Shown here one piece after another: positions 47,868 through 56,147 of a DNA stretch of 64,000 bases; position 1 is the first letter of the stretch; the number at the start of each line of letters is the position of its first letter. A model generated the notes under the pieces. The model saw only the letters and a list, made by a program, of their open reading frames with translations. It was not told the origin of the DNA and did not search any database. Position numbers and translations under genes: made by a program. The stretch is from an uncultured Rhodospirillaceae bacterium. Its GTDB lineage: Bacteria; Pseudomonadota; Alphaproteobacteria; Azospirillales; Azospirillaceae. The stretch covers positions 18,374 through 82,373 of the forward strand of contig CALBDS010000046.1 of assembly GCA_937927415.1 (NCBI GenBank), given 5' to 3'.

Positions 47868-48431
47868 ATGTCGCTGATCAATACCGAAGTGAAGCCGTTC
47901 AAGGCCACCGCGTTCAAGGCCGGCAAGTTCGTGGAAGTGACCGACGCCGACCTGAAGGGCAAGTGGTCGGTCGTGTTCTTCTACCCCGCCGACTTCACCT
48001 TCGTCTGCCCGACCGAACTCGAAGATCTGGCCGACAACTACAGCGAATTCCAGAAGCTGGGCGTGGAAATCTACAGCGTCTCCACCGATACCCACTTCTC
48101 GCACAAGGCTTGGCACGACACCTCGCCCGCCATCAAGAAGATCGATTACACCATGGTCGGTGACCCCACCGGCACCATCACCCGCAACTTCGGCGTGATG
48201 ATCGAAGAAGCCGGCCTCGCCGACCGCGGGACCTTCGTGATCGATCCGGCCGGCAAGATCCAGATCGTCGAAATCAACGCCGGCGGCGTCGGCCGCAGCG
48301 CCACCGAACTCCTGCGCAAGATCAAGGCCGCGCAGTACGTCGCGTCACACCCCGGCGAAGTCTGCCCGGCCAAGTGGGAAGAAGGTCAGAAGACCCTCGC
48401 CCCGTCGCTGGATCTGGTGGGCAAGATCTGA
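47868..48431 (+). CDS. ahpC: alkyl hydroperoxide reductase subunit C (peroxiredoxin) AhpC
   Basis: This 187-residue typical 2-Cys peroxiredoxin reduces H2O2 and organic peroxides. The peroxidatic Cys47 is in FVCPTELE and the resolving Cys166 in GEVCPAKW. ATG at 47868 is preceded by GTGGAG and gives the family start MSLINTEVKPF. Codon use is highly biased, as expected for an abundant protein. It is divergent from oxyR and followed by ahpF, its reductase, after a hairpin-containing gap. Confidence 0.96.
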   Translation: MSLINTEVKPFKATAFKAGKFVEVTDADLKGKWSVVFFYPADFTFVCPTELEDLADNYSEFQKLGVEIYSVSTDTHFSHKAWHDTSPAIKKIDYTMVGDPTGTITRNFGVMIEEAGLADRGTFVIDPAGKIQIVEINAGGVGRSATELLRKIKAAQYVASHPGEVCPAKWEEGQKTLAPSLDLVGKI

Positions 48432-48468
48432 TCTGCCACGGCCGTCCGGCCACATCATTTCTGCACGA

Positions 48469-48498
48469 CCCGCGGGGCACCACACACGGCCCCGCGGG
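48469..48498 (+). terminator. hairpin between ahpC and ahpF
   Basis: CCCGCGGGGC at 48469-48478 pairs with GCCCCGCGGG at 48489-48498 around a 10-nt loop, 38 nt after ahpC. There is no T-run, so it is more likely a processing or attenuating hairpin that leaves less ahpF than ahpC mRNA than a full terminator. Confidence 0.5.
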
Positions 48499-48629
48499 CT
48501 GGCCCCCGGTTCCGGCCAAGACCCCGGAACCGGACGGCCCGATCCCCGGCAGCCGCGCCCCCGAACCGTTGCGCGACGATGTGAGCCGGGCCTCGCCGAT
48601 AAAAACCAGAAAATCAAAGGAGCATCGTT

Positions 48630-50207
48630 ATGTTGGACGATGGCGTGAAAGGCCAGCTGCGTGCCTATTTCGAACGCATCACCCAGCCGGTGGAACTGGC
48701 TGCCTCCCTCGACGATGGCGCCAAGTCCCATGAACTGCTCGACCTGCTGAACGACATCGCGTCCCTGTCGGACAAGATCACCGTGGTGCGCCGCGACGAC
48801 GCGCGCACGCCGTCCTTCGCCATCAACCGCGTGGGCACGGACATCGGTGTGCGGTTTGCCGGCCTGCCCATGGGCCATGAATTCAATTCCCTGATCCTGG
48901 CCCTGCTCCAGGTGGGCGGCAACCCGCCCAAGGAATCGCAGGAGGTCATCGATCAGGTCAAAAATCTCGATGGCGACTTCCTCTTCGAAACCTATTTCTC
49001 GCTGTCGTGCCAAAACTGCCCCGACGTGGTGCAGGCGCTGAACCTGATGAGTGTGCTGAACCCGCGGATCAAGCATGTCGCCATCGACGGCGCGCTGTTC
49101 CAGGACGAGGTGACGGCGCGTCAGGTGATGGCGGTGCCCTCGGTCTTCCTGAACGGCGAACCCTTTGCCCAGGGCCGCATGAGCCTGGAACAGATCGTCG
49201 CCAAGCTCGACACGGGGGCGGCCGACCGTGCGGCGGAAGCGATCAAGGGCAAGGCCCCGTTCGAGGTGCTGGTGATCGGCGGCGGCCCCGCCGGCGGTGC
49301 TGCCGCCATCTACGCCGCCCGCAAGGGCATCCGCACCGGCATCGCCGCCGAACGGTTCGGCGGGCAGGTGCTGGACACCATGGCGATCGAGAACTTCATC
49401 TCCGTGTCGCACACCGAGGGGCCGAAGCTGGCCGCCGCCCTGGAACACCACGTCAAGGATTATGAAGTTGACGTGATGAACCTGCAGCGCGCCGAAAGGC
49501 TGATCCCGGCCGCGGTGCCCGGCGGTCTGGTGGAAGTGCAGCTTGCCAACGGTGCTTCCTTGCGCGCCCGCACCGTCATCCTGTCCACCGGTGCGCGGTG
49601 GCGGCAGATGAACGTGCCGGGCGAGGCGGACTACCGCAACAAGGGTGTTGCCTATTGCCCCCACTGCGACGGTCCGCTGTTCAAGGGCAAGCGGGTGGCG
49701 GTGATTGGCGGTGGCAACTCGGGCGTGGAAGCGGCCATCGATCTGGCCGGCATCGTCGCCCAGGTGACGCTGATCGAATTCGACAGCCAGCTGCGCGCCG
49801 ATGCGGTGCTCCAGGCCAAGCTGCGGTCGCTGCCCAACGTGACCGTCATCACCTCGGCCCTGACCACCGAGGTGCACGGCGACGGCACCAAAGTCACCGG
49901 CCTGTCCTACAAGGACCGCACCAGTGATGCGCTGCACCGCATCGACCTGGAGGGCATCTTCGTCCAGATCGGTCTGGTGCCCAACACCGAATGGCTGAAG
50001 GGCACGCTGGCCCTGTCGCCGCGCGGTGAGATCGAGGTGGACGCCCGCGGACAGACCTCGGTCCCCGGCGTGTTCGCCGCCGGTGACGCCACCACGGTGC
50101 CGTACAAGCAGATCATCATCGCCATGGGCGAAGGGGCCAAGGCAGCCCTCTCCGCCTTCGACTACCTGATCCGCACGGTCCCCGCCGAAGAAGCCGTCGC
50201 CGCCTGA
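48630..50207 (+). CDS. ahpF: alkyl hydroperoxide reductase subunit F AhpF
   Basis: This 525-residue flavoprotein passes electrons from NADH to AhpC. The N-terminal double thioredoxin-like domain holds Cys127/Cys130 (CQNC). The thioredoxin-reductase-like part has an FAD site VLVIGGGPAGGAAAIYAARKG, an NAD(P)-binding site VAVIGGGNSGVEAA and a redox-active CPHC (Cys343/Cys346). GVFAAGDATTVPYKQI closes the FAD site. The partner ahpC is 198 nt upstream. Confidence 0.95.
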   Translation: MLDDGVKGQLRAYFERITQPVELAASLDDGAKSHELLDLLNDIASLSDKITVVRRDDARTPSFAINRVGTDIGVRFAGLPMGHEFNSLILALLQVGGNPPKESQEVIDQVKNLDGDFLFETYFSLSCQNCPDVVQALNLMSVLNPRIKHVAIDGALFQDEVTARQVMAVPSVFLNGEPFAQGRMSLEQIVAKLDTGAADRAAEAIKGKAPFEVLVIGGGPAGGAAAIYAARKGIRTGIAAERFGGQVLDTMAIENFISVSHTEGPKLAAALEHHVKDYEVDVMNLQRAERLIPAAVPGGLVEVQLANGASLRARTVILSTGARWRQMNVPGEADYRNKGVAYCPHCDGPLFKGKRVAVIGGGNSGVEAAIDLAGIVAQVTLIEFDSQLRADAVLQAKLRSLPNVTVITSALTTEVHGDGTKVTGLSYKDRTSDALHRIDLEGIFVQIGLVPNTEWLKGTLALSPRGEIEVDARGQTSVPGVFAAGDATTVPYKQIIIAMGEGAKAALSAFDYLIRTVPAEEAVAA

Positions 50208-50245
50208 TCCCGTCAGCGGCAACGGTCATCACGGGAACAGCCAAA

Positions 50246-50281
50246 GGCCCCGGTGCTCCCCCGCACCGGGGCCGTGTTGTT
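50246..50281 (+). terminator. terminator after ahpF
   Basis: GGCCCCGGTGC at 50246-50256 pairs with GCACCGGGGCC at 50263-50273 around six nt. It is followed by a T-rich GTGTTGTT, 39 nt after the ahpF stop. Confidence 0.7.
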
Positions 50282-50392
50282 CGGCGATCTGCCCGGCAAG
50301 GATTCCTATCCCCTCCCGCCGCCGGATGCGGGATACTCCCCTCCCATGACCGGCCCGAATACGACCGGCCGGAACGGGAGGACAAAAAGAGA

Positions 50393-50929
50393 ATGACCAA
50401 ATCGACAGGATCGGTGGCGTTGGTGTCGGTGCTCGGCCCCGACCGGGTGGGGCTGGTGTCGGCGGTGACCGGCGCGCTGTTCGAGCAGGGGGTGAACCTG
50501 CGCGACGTCAGCTTTGCCGCTCTCGGCCAGGGGGCGGATTTCTCGGCGGTGTGCGAGTTGCCCGGCGGGCTGGCGGTCGCCGACCTGACGGACAGCCTGT
50601 CGGCCGTGCCGGAGCTTGATGGCGCCCGGCTGACCGTCACCCCCTTCACCTATGACCCCAACCCCGGCCCGCTGGGCCTCGTCACCCACCGGATCGAGGT
50701 CAGCGGCGGCGACCAGCCGGGGCTGATCGCCCGGCTGTCGGACATCTTCACCCAGTCCGCCGCCAACATCGTCCGGCTGGAAGCCCAGACCCTGCCCGGT
50801 GAGGATACGGGCCGCTATGTCATCCGCTTTGCCGTGTCGCTGCCGCCGGAGCGGGTGGACACCTGCCTGTCGGCGGTGGCCAACACCGCGGAGATGCTGG
50901 GCCTGATCTGCAGCGTTCAGACCGGCTGA
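50393..50929 (+). CDS. tandem-ACT-domain regulator, GcvR-like
   Basis: This 178-residue protein has two ACT domains (about 8-85, SVLGPDRVGLVSAVTGALFE; 95-175, VSGGDQPGLIARLSDIFTQ). The layout matches glycine cleavage system transcriptional repressor GcvR and related amino-acid sensors. In E. coli GcvR acts by binding GcvA, but no gcvA is nearby, so the target is unknown. Its last 13 nt overlap the 3' end of the convergent NAD(P)HX repair gene. Confidence 0.82.
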   Translation: MTKSTGSVALVSVLGPDRVGLVSAVTGALFEQGVNLRDVSFAALGQGADFSAVCELPGGLAVADLTDSLSAVPELDGARLTVTPFTYDPNPGPLGLVTHRIEVSGGDQPGLIARLSDIFTQSAANIVRLEAQTLPGEDTGRYVIRFAVSLPPERVDTCLSAVANTAEMLGLICSVQTG

Positions 50930-52437
50930 GCCGGCGTTTCCGCCTTCAGCGCGCGCAGCACGGCGGGCAGCGTGTCGGGCAGGTCTTCGGCGATCAGACC
51001 GGGGCCGAAGGCCGCCGCCGCCGCCCCGTGCAGCCACGCCCCCGCACACGCGGCGTCAAAGGCGTCCAGGCCCTGGGCCAGCAGCCCGGCGATCAGCCCG
51101 GCCAGCACGTCCCCTGCCCCGGCGGTCGCCAGATCGGGGGGGGCGTTGGCGTTGATCGCCGCCCGTCCATCGGGGGCGGCGATGACCGTGTCCGCCCCTT
51201 TGACCAGAACCACCGCCCCGCAGCACTCCGCCGCCGCCCGCGCGCGGGCCAGCCGGTCGCCCGCCGGGCCGTCCGCCGCCACGCCGGGGAACAGACGGGC
51301 GTATTCCCCATCGTGAGGGGTCAGCACACAGTTGCCGTGCAACCGGTTCAGCAGCGCCGCGGGATCAGGGGCGAAGACACTCAGCGCATCGGCGTCCAGC
51401 ACGCACCCCCGCCCGCTGGCCACCGCCGCCAGCACCTGCCGCCGCACCGCCGGCGTCCGCCCGGCACCGGGGCCAAGCAGCAGGGCGTTGCGGCGGGTGT
51501 CGGCCAACAGAGTGGCAAAATCCCCCTCCTCCACCAACGGTTCGATCAGCAGGCTGGGCGACCCGGCGGCGTAGATGGGAAAGGCCGCCGCCGGGCAGGC
51601 CACCGTCACCAGCCCCGCCCCCACGCGCAAAGCCGCCCGCGCCGCCAGCCGCGCCGCACCGGTCATCCGCCCGCCGCCCAGCACCAGCGCGTGGCCGCGG
51701 GCGAATTTGTGCCCGTCGGGGGCGGGCCAGGGGTAACGCGCCCCCCACAGCGCCGGCCCGTTGTCCCATTGCCGCGGCCCGATGGTGTCGAGCACGGCGG
51801 GCGGGATGCCAATGTCAGCCACCACCAGTTCACCGCAGCGCAGACGCCCCGGCAACAGCCGGTGCCCCGGTTTGGGCCGAAAGAAGGTGACCGTCAGCGC
51901 CGCCTTGGGCGCATCGCCCAGCACCGCTCCCGTATCGCCATGAACCCCGCTTGGCACGTCCACCGCCACCACCGTGCGCCCGGCCATGGCCCGCACCAGC
52001 CCCAGCGCCATCCCGTCCAACGGCCGCGACAACCCGGCCCCGAACAGGGCATCCACCACCAGCGGCTCGCCCATGTCGGAATCGGACGCCAGCAGGGTGG
52101 GCGTTGCCGCCTCCACGCTGCCGGTCCACAGGGCCGCGGCCCCGGCGGCATCGCCGGTCAGCCGCCCACGGTCGCCCAGCAGCCCCAGCCGCACCGGCCA
52201 GCCGGCTTCCGTCAGCCGGCGGGCGATGACGAAGCCGTCACCGCCGTTGTTGCCGGGGCCGCACAGCACCACCACCGGGCGGCGGCTCCACCGCGACAGG
52301 ATCGCCGAGGCTACCGCCGTGCCGGCGTTGTCCATCAGCACCGGCCCCGGCACGCCGCCCTCCATAGCCAACGCATCGGCCCGCCCCATCTGGCCGGTGG
52401 TCAGAAGCTCCGGCCCCCTGTTCACGGCGTGGGTCAT
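50917..52437 (-). CDS. nnrD: bifunctional NAD(P)H-hydrate epimerase / ADP-dependent dehydratase
   Basis: This 506-residue two-domain enzyme repairs hydrated NADH and NADPH. The N-terminal epimerase (YjeF_N, about 1-215) shows VLCGPGNNGGDGFVIAR and VAVDVPSGVHGDTG. The C-terminal dehydratase (~225-500) shows LVLGGGRMTGAARLAARAAL, CVLTPHDGEYARLF and the ATP-site NAPPDLATAGAGDVLAG. ATG at 52437 overlaps the stop of the aldolase gene (ATGA), setting the start. In Azospirillum-type genomes this gene often lies near glnB, as here. Confidence 0.93.
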   Translation of the reverse strand: MTHAVNRGPELLTTGQMGRADALAMEGGVPGPVLMDNAGTAVASAILSRWSRRPVVVLCGPGNNGGDGFVIARRLTEAGWPVRLGLLGDRGRLTGDAAGAAALWTGSVEAATPTLLASDSDMGEPLVVDALFGAGLSRPLDGMALGLVRAMAGRTVVAVDVPSGVHGDTGAVLGDAPKAALTVTFFRPKPGHRLLPGRLRCGELVVADIGIPPAVLDTIGPRQWDNGPALWGARYPWPAPDGHKFARGHALVLGGGRMTGAARLAARAALRVGAGLVTVACPAAAFPIYAAGSPSLLIEPLVEEGDFATLLADTRRNALLLGPGAGRTPAVRRQVLAAVASGRGCVLDADALSVFAPDPAALLNRLHGNCVLTPHDGEYARLFPGVAADGPAGDRLARARAAAECCGAVVLVKGADTVIAAPDGRAAINANAPPDLATAGAGDVLAGLIAGLLAQGLDAFDAACAGAWLHGAAAAAFGPGLIAEDLPDTLPAVLRALKAETPAQPV

Positions 52438-53216
52438 GGCGTGCCCGCAATCCGGCGGAAGGCGTCCACCTGCGCCACGGCACCCTGGCGGACGAACCCC
52501 ACATCGCCACCGGCCACCACCAGCCGGCAGCCGCGTTCCAGCAGCGTTTCCACGGGCCGTCCCGGCACCGGGATGGTGCCATAGACGGCACCGGCATCGA
52601 GGATCGCCCGCTCCGCCCGCTCCAGCAGCGCCACCACCTCCGGGTCGGCGAAGCACCCCAGCCGCCCGAAGCTGCCCGACAGGTCATAGGGGCCGACGAA
52701 CAGGCAATCCACCCCCGGCACCGCCGCGATTTCCGGCACCGCCGCCACCGCCTCCACGGTTTCGATCTGGCAGATGATGAGGAGTTCATCCGCGCACGAG
52801 TCACGGTAACGGTCCCCCGCCAACCCGTAATCGGCGCCGCGGGCGATGCCATAGGCGGCCCCCCGCACCCCCGCCGGCGGGTAACGGCAGGCGGCCACCG
52901 CCGCCCGCGCCTCCTCCGCGGAATTGACCGAGGGGATCATTACCCCCTCAACCCCCATGTCGAGCGCCCGTTTCAGATAGACGGGATCGTTGGACGGCAC
53001 CCGCATCACCGCGGTGGCCGGCGTGCCGGACAGCGCGTGGAGCAGATGCAGCCCGTCGCCCAGAGTGCCCGGCCCGTGCTCATGGTCGATGACGACGAAA
53101 TCATAGCCGGCCAGCCCGATGATCTCCGCCGCGACCGGGCTTGCCATGTCGAGCCAGCACCCCAGCGCCGGACGCCCGGCGGCCAGCGTGCGCTTCAGCC
53201 TGTTGTTTCGGAACAA
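52434..53216 (-). CDS. HpcH/HpaI family aldolase
   Basis: This 260-residue class II pyruvate-type aldolase has FVVIDHEHGPGTLGD (catalytic base region), VMRVPSNDPVYLKRALD (Arg), GVEGVMIPSVNS, IICQIETVEAV (metal-binding Glu) and FVGPYDLSGSFG. Relatives cleave 4-hydroxy-2-oxo acids such as 2-keto-3-deoxy-L-rhamnonate; the substrate is not fixed. TTG at 53214-53216 is chosen because AAAGGGG precedes it and the length fits; a longer reading from 53318 has an unlikely leader. It is coupled to nnrD. Confidence 0.85.
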   Translation of the reverse strand: MFRNNRLKRTLAAGRPALGCWLDMASPVAAEIIGLAGYDFVVIDHEHGPGTLGDGLHLLHALSGTPATAVMRVPSNDPVYLKRALDMGVEGVMIPSVNSAEEARAAVAACRYPPAGVRGAAYGIARGADYGLAGDRYRDSCADELLIICQIETVEAVAAVPEIAAVPGVDCLFVGPYDLSGSFGRLGCFADPEVVALLERAERAILDAGAVYGTIPVPGRPVETLLERGCRLVVAGGDVGFVRQGAVAQVDAFRRIAGTP

Positions 53217-53395
53217 CGGACACCCCTTTCCCGTGCCGGTCTGCCGGCGTTTCCGTGCCGGCCTTACCGGCGCACGACTATATCGGAACCATGGGGGAAA
53301 AACAAAAACCCCGGACAAGCGGAAGAAAAACCGCGTGTCCGGGGCTGTACCCGCCGGTCACAACGCCCAAGGCGCGGACCGTGAACGAAAGAAGG

Positions 53396-53472
53396 TGGGG
53401 CGATGGATGGGACTCGAACCCACGACCACTCGGACCACAACCGAGGGCTCTACCAGCTGAGCTACCATCGCC
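53396..53472 (-). tRNA. tRNA-His (anticodon GTG)
   Basis: The minus strand folds as a full cloverleaf: acceptor GCGATGG/CCATCGC, D stem GCTC/GAGC, anticodon stem CTCGG/CCGAG around TTGTGGT (GTG) and T arm GTGGG-TTCGAGT-CCCAT. G-1 is encoded (complement of 53472) opposite C73 (complement of 53399), and CCA is encoded at 53396-53398. G-1:C73 is the identity element of ordinary bacterial tRNA-His. Confidence 0.95.
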
Positions 53473-53485
53473 GCCGTGGGGCCGT

Positions 53486-53514
53486 CATATGCTCCAGTTT
53501 GGCCGAACGGTCAA
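53486..53514 (-). promoter_or_regulatory. probable sigma-70 promoter of tRNA-His
   Basis: On the minus strand TTGACC (53514-53509) is followed after 17 nt by CATATG (53491-53486), ending 14 nt before the tRNA. The -35 is near consensus; the -10 is fair. Confidence 0.5.
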
Positions 53515-53742
53515 GCACTCTTTTTTCGGAGCCTCGTTTTTTCTCCGGCGATGGGCCGAATGCCGGCACGCCCCCCCGTGCCGGAAACGGATTTTTCTGC
53601 GCCCGGCGCGCCGCGCCCGCCTTGCGTCTTATGCCTAAATAATGTTCACTTCGCTGCATCCGGGGGCAGATGACTGCCGCTCCCGGTGGCATAGAACACC
53701 CATGAACGGCCCGGAGGTGGCACCTTGCCCCGCGGTCGGGCG

Positions 53743-53758
53743 TGGCATGATCCATGCA
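53743..53758 (+). promoter_or_regulatory. sigma-54-like promoter upstream of glnB
   Basis: TGGCATGATCCATGCA matches the -24/-12 pattern TGGCAYR-N4-TTGCW with one mismatch (A for T at the -12 box). The GG at 53744-53745 and GC at 53756-53757 have the required 10-nt gap. It lies 69 nt before the glnB ATG. Nitrogen-regulated sigma-54 control of glnB is known in Azospirillum, which supports the call. Confidence 0.65.
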
Positions 53759-53826
53759 ATGGTTAAGGCCGCCGGCGCGGCGCGGACGGCGCCCGCTGGC
53801 GTTGGCACCTCGTACACGAGAGACCC

Positions 53827-54165
53827 ATGAAGAAGATCGAAGCCATCATCAAGCCGTTCAAGCTCGACGAGGTGAAGGAAGCCCTTCACGAAGTCGGGAT
53901 CAAGGGGATCACCGTCACCGAGGCCAAGGGCTTCGGCCGCCAGAAGGGCCACACCGAGCTGTACCGCGGCGCGGAATACGTCGTGGACTTTCTGCCGAAG
54001 GTGAAGATCGAGGTGGTGATGGAAGACACCCTGGTCGAACGCGCGATCGAGGCGATCCAGCAGGCCGCCCACACCGGCCGGATCGGCGACGGCAAGATCT
54101 TCGTGACGCCGGTTGAAGAGGTCATCCGCATCCGCACCGGCGAAAAGGGAAACGACGCGATCTGA
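53827..54165 (+). CDS. glnB: nitrogen regulatory protein P-II GlnB
   Basis: This 112-residue PII protein senses nitrogen, carbon and energy state and controls GlnE, NtrB and other targets. Hallmarks are MKKIEAIIKPFKLDEVKEAL, the T-loop with uridylylated Tyr51 in YRGAEYVVDFLPK, and the B-loop HTGRIGDGKIFV. It is followed 227 nt later by glnA; the pair is the classic glnBA operon of Azospirillum and Rhodospirillum. Confidence 0.96.
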   Translation: MKKIEAIIKPFKLDEVKEALHEVGIKGITVTEAKGFGRQKGHTELYRGAEYVVDFLPKVKIEVVMEDTLVERAIEAIQQAAHTGRIGDGKIFVTPVEEVIRIRTGEKGNDAI

Positions 54166-54392
54166 CCTTGGCACCGTCCGGCCGGCCCGCCTTCCCATGC
54201 ACACATCTTCCCCGCTTTTTCCACGGGTCCGCATCAAGGCTCGTTGTATGGCGGGGCAAGGCATGACATAAAACGCCCGCACGCGCCGTCACCCGTTCCC
54301 GACTGAGGCCCCGCGGCAATCCGCCGGGACCGGCGGCCGGACGCGACGCGGGCGGGTACCAAAAACGTCCTTACCAGCGTGGAAAATAAGAC

Positions 54393-55802
54393 ATGTCCGA
54401 CATCAGCAAGGTCTTCGACCTGATTAAGGAACACGACGTCAAGTACGTGGACCTCCGCTTCACGGATCCGCGGGGCAAGCTGCACCACACCGCCCAGCAC
54501 GTCTCGACGATCGATGAGGACGTTTTCGAGGACGGCATCATGTTCGACGGTTCGTCGATCGCCGGCTGGAAGGCGATCAACGAGTCGGACATGATCCTGC
54601 AGCTCGACGCCTCCACCGCCATCATGGACCCGTTCGCCGCCCAGCCGACGCTGAACATCCTGTGCGACGTGCTGGAACCCTCGACCGGCCAGTCCTATGC
54701 CCGCTGCCCGCGCGGCATCGCCAAGGCCGCTGAAAAGTACACCGCCTCGGCCGGCATCGGCGACACCGTCTTCTTCGGTCCGGAAGCCGAATTCTTCGTC
54801 TTCGACGACGTGAAGTTCCAGGTGGACATGCACAAGGTTTCCTACGAGTTCGACTCGGAGGAAGGCCCCTACACCTCCGGCCGCGACTACGAAGAAGGCA
54901 ACCTGGGCCACCGTCCGGGCATCAAGGGCGGCTACTTCCCGGTTCCGCCGGTTGACAGCGCCAACGACCTGCGCGCCGAAATGCTGAGCGTGCTGGCCGA
55001 AATGGGCGTTCCGGTCGAAAAGCACCACCATGAAGTGGCGGCGTCGCAGCACGAACTGGGCATCAAGTTCGACACGCTGGTCCGCACCGCCGACAACATG
55101 CAGTACTACAAGTACGTCGTGCACAACGTCGCGCACGCGTACGGCAAGACCGCGACCTTCATGCCGAAGCCGGTGTTCGGCGACAACGGGTCGGGCATGC
55201 ACTGCCACCAGTCGATCTGGAAGGACGGCCAGCCGCTGTTCGCCGGCAACCAGTACGCCGACCTGTCGGAACTGGCGCTGTACTACATCGGCGGCATCAT
55301 CAAGCATGCCAAGGCCCTGAACGCCTTCACCAACCCCTCGACCAACAGCTACAAGCGTCTGGTCCCCGGCTATGAAGCCCCGGTGCTGCTGGCCTACTCG
55401 GCCCGCAACCGTTCGGCGTCCTGCCGTATCCCGTACGTGGCCTCGCCGAAGGGCAAGCGCGTGGAAGTCCGCTTCCCCGACCCGTCGGCCAACCCGTACC
55501 TGGCCTTTGCCGCCATGCTGATGGCCGGTCTGGATGGTATCCAGAACAAGATCCATCCGGGCGACGCCATGGACAAGAACCTGTACGACCTGCCGGCGGA
55601 AGAGCTGGCCAAGGTTCCGACCGTCTGCGGCTCGCTGCGCGAAGCTCTCGACAGCCTGCGCGCCGACAGCGGCTTCCTGCAGAAGGGCGATGTCTTCACG
55701 AAGGACTTCATCGAGTCCTACATCGACCTGCGCACCGAAGAGCTGATGGCCTTTGAGACCATGCCGCACCCGATCGAGTACAAGATGTACTACTCGGTCT
55801 GA
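54393..55802 (+). CDS. glnA: glutamine synthetase type I GlnA
   Basis: This 469-residue dodecameric GSI makes glutamine from glutamate, ammonia and ATP. Metal and substrate motifs are intact (MFDGSSIAGW, FFGPEAEFFVFDD, HCHQSIWKDG, NRSASCRIPYV). Tyr398 in NLYDLPAEE is the adenylylation site used by GlnE. The start ATG follows 227 nt after glnB; that gap is long enough for a second promoter, as in Azospirillum, but I saw no clear box. A hairpin and a terminator follow. Confidence 0.97.
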   Translation: MSDISKVFDLIKEHDVKYVDLRFTDPRGKLHHTAQHVSTIDEDVFEDGIMFDGSSIAGWKAINESDMILQLDASTAIMDPFAAQPTLNILCDVLEPSTGQSYARCPRGIAKAAEKYTASAGIGDTVFFGPEAEFFVFDDVKFQVDMHKVSYEFDSEEGPYTSGRDYEEGNLGHRPGIKGGYFPVPPVDSANDLRAEMLSVLAEMGVPVEKHHHEVAASQHELGIKFDTLVRTADNMQYYKYVVHNVAHAYGKTATFMPKPVFGDNGSGMHCHQSIWKDGQPLFAGNQYADLSELALYYIGGIIKHAKALNAFTNPSTNSYKRLVPGYEAPVLLAYSARNRSASCRIPYVASPKGKRVEVRFPDPSANPYLAFAAMLMAGLDGIQNKIHPGDAMDKNLYDLPAEELAKVPTVCGSLREALDSLRADSGFLQKGDVFTKDFIESYIDLRTEELMAFETMPHPIEYKMYYSV

Positions 55803-55810
55803 TGCATGGT

Positions 55811-55880
55811 GTTGATCTCCTTGGGGGTCGTGAGACTTTCACGTCAGATTTGGCGCGAGGAAACCCCAAGGAAGATCAAC
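55811..55880 (+). repeat. long-loop inverted repeat after glnA
   Basis: GTTGATCTCCTTGGGG at 55811-55826 and CCCCAAGGAAGATCAAC at 55864-55880 are reverse complements apart from one extra base, with about 37 nt between. It starts 9 nt after the glnA stop and could fold into a stem that protects the mRNA end before the terminator. Confidence 0.6.
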
Positions 55881-55906
55881 GGCGGCATTCTCGAATGTCT
55901 AACGTG

Positions 55907-55941
55907 GAAACGGGTCGGCTTGCCGGCCCGTTTCTCGTTTT
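55907..55941 (+). terminator. rho-independent terminator of glnBA
   Basis: GAAACGGGTCGG at 55907-55918 pairs with CCGGCCCGTTTC at 55923-55934 (one G-T pair) around CTTG, then TCGTTTT. From here to 56147 no further feature was seen apart from the presumed lysR promoter. Confidence 0.85.
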
Positions 55942-56147
55942 ACGAGAGAATCCGCGCCTCAGATCCGGCTCGGTCCCTTGGAGGAGGTGGGGTCCATGAC
56001 GGTCACACCACGCGGGGGAAGGACCAGCGATGGATGGCCCGCATTCACCAAAGCCCCATCGACTTCCGTCCGGGCCGTGCTTAGATAAGCGCACCCGCGC
56101 CCGTCCCGTTTTCGCGGCGGGCGTTCCACAGCGTCGATGGACCGGCC

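Larger units (their letters stand above)
53473..53826. other. intergenic region between tRNA-His and glnB (354 nt)
   Basis: The region holds a probable leftward tRNA promoter (53486-53514), a GC-rich hairpin CCGGCACG/CGTGCCGG at 53563-53570/53577-53584 followed by a T-run near 53593, and a sigma-54-like element at 53743-53758 for glnB. Open frames crossing it overlap the tRNA or lack coding character, so I see no gene. Confidence 0.6.

Noticed and set aside
53403..53642. Small open frames over the tRNA-His region
   Set aside because: They overlap the tRNA and lack ribosome-binding sites and coding character.
53718..53732. Second sigma-54 candidate TGGCAC at 53718
   Set aside because: No GC at the required distance from its GG.
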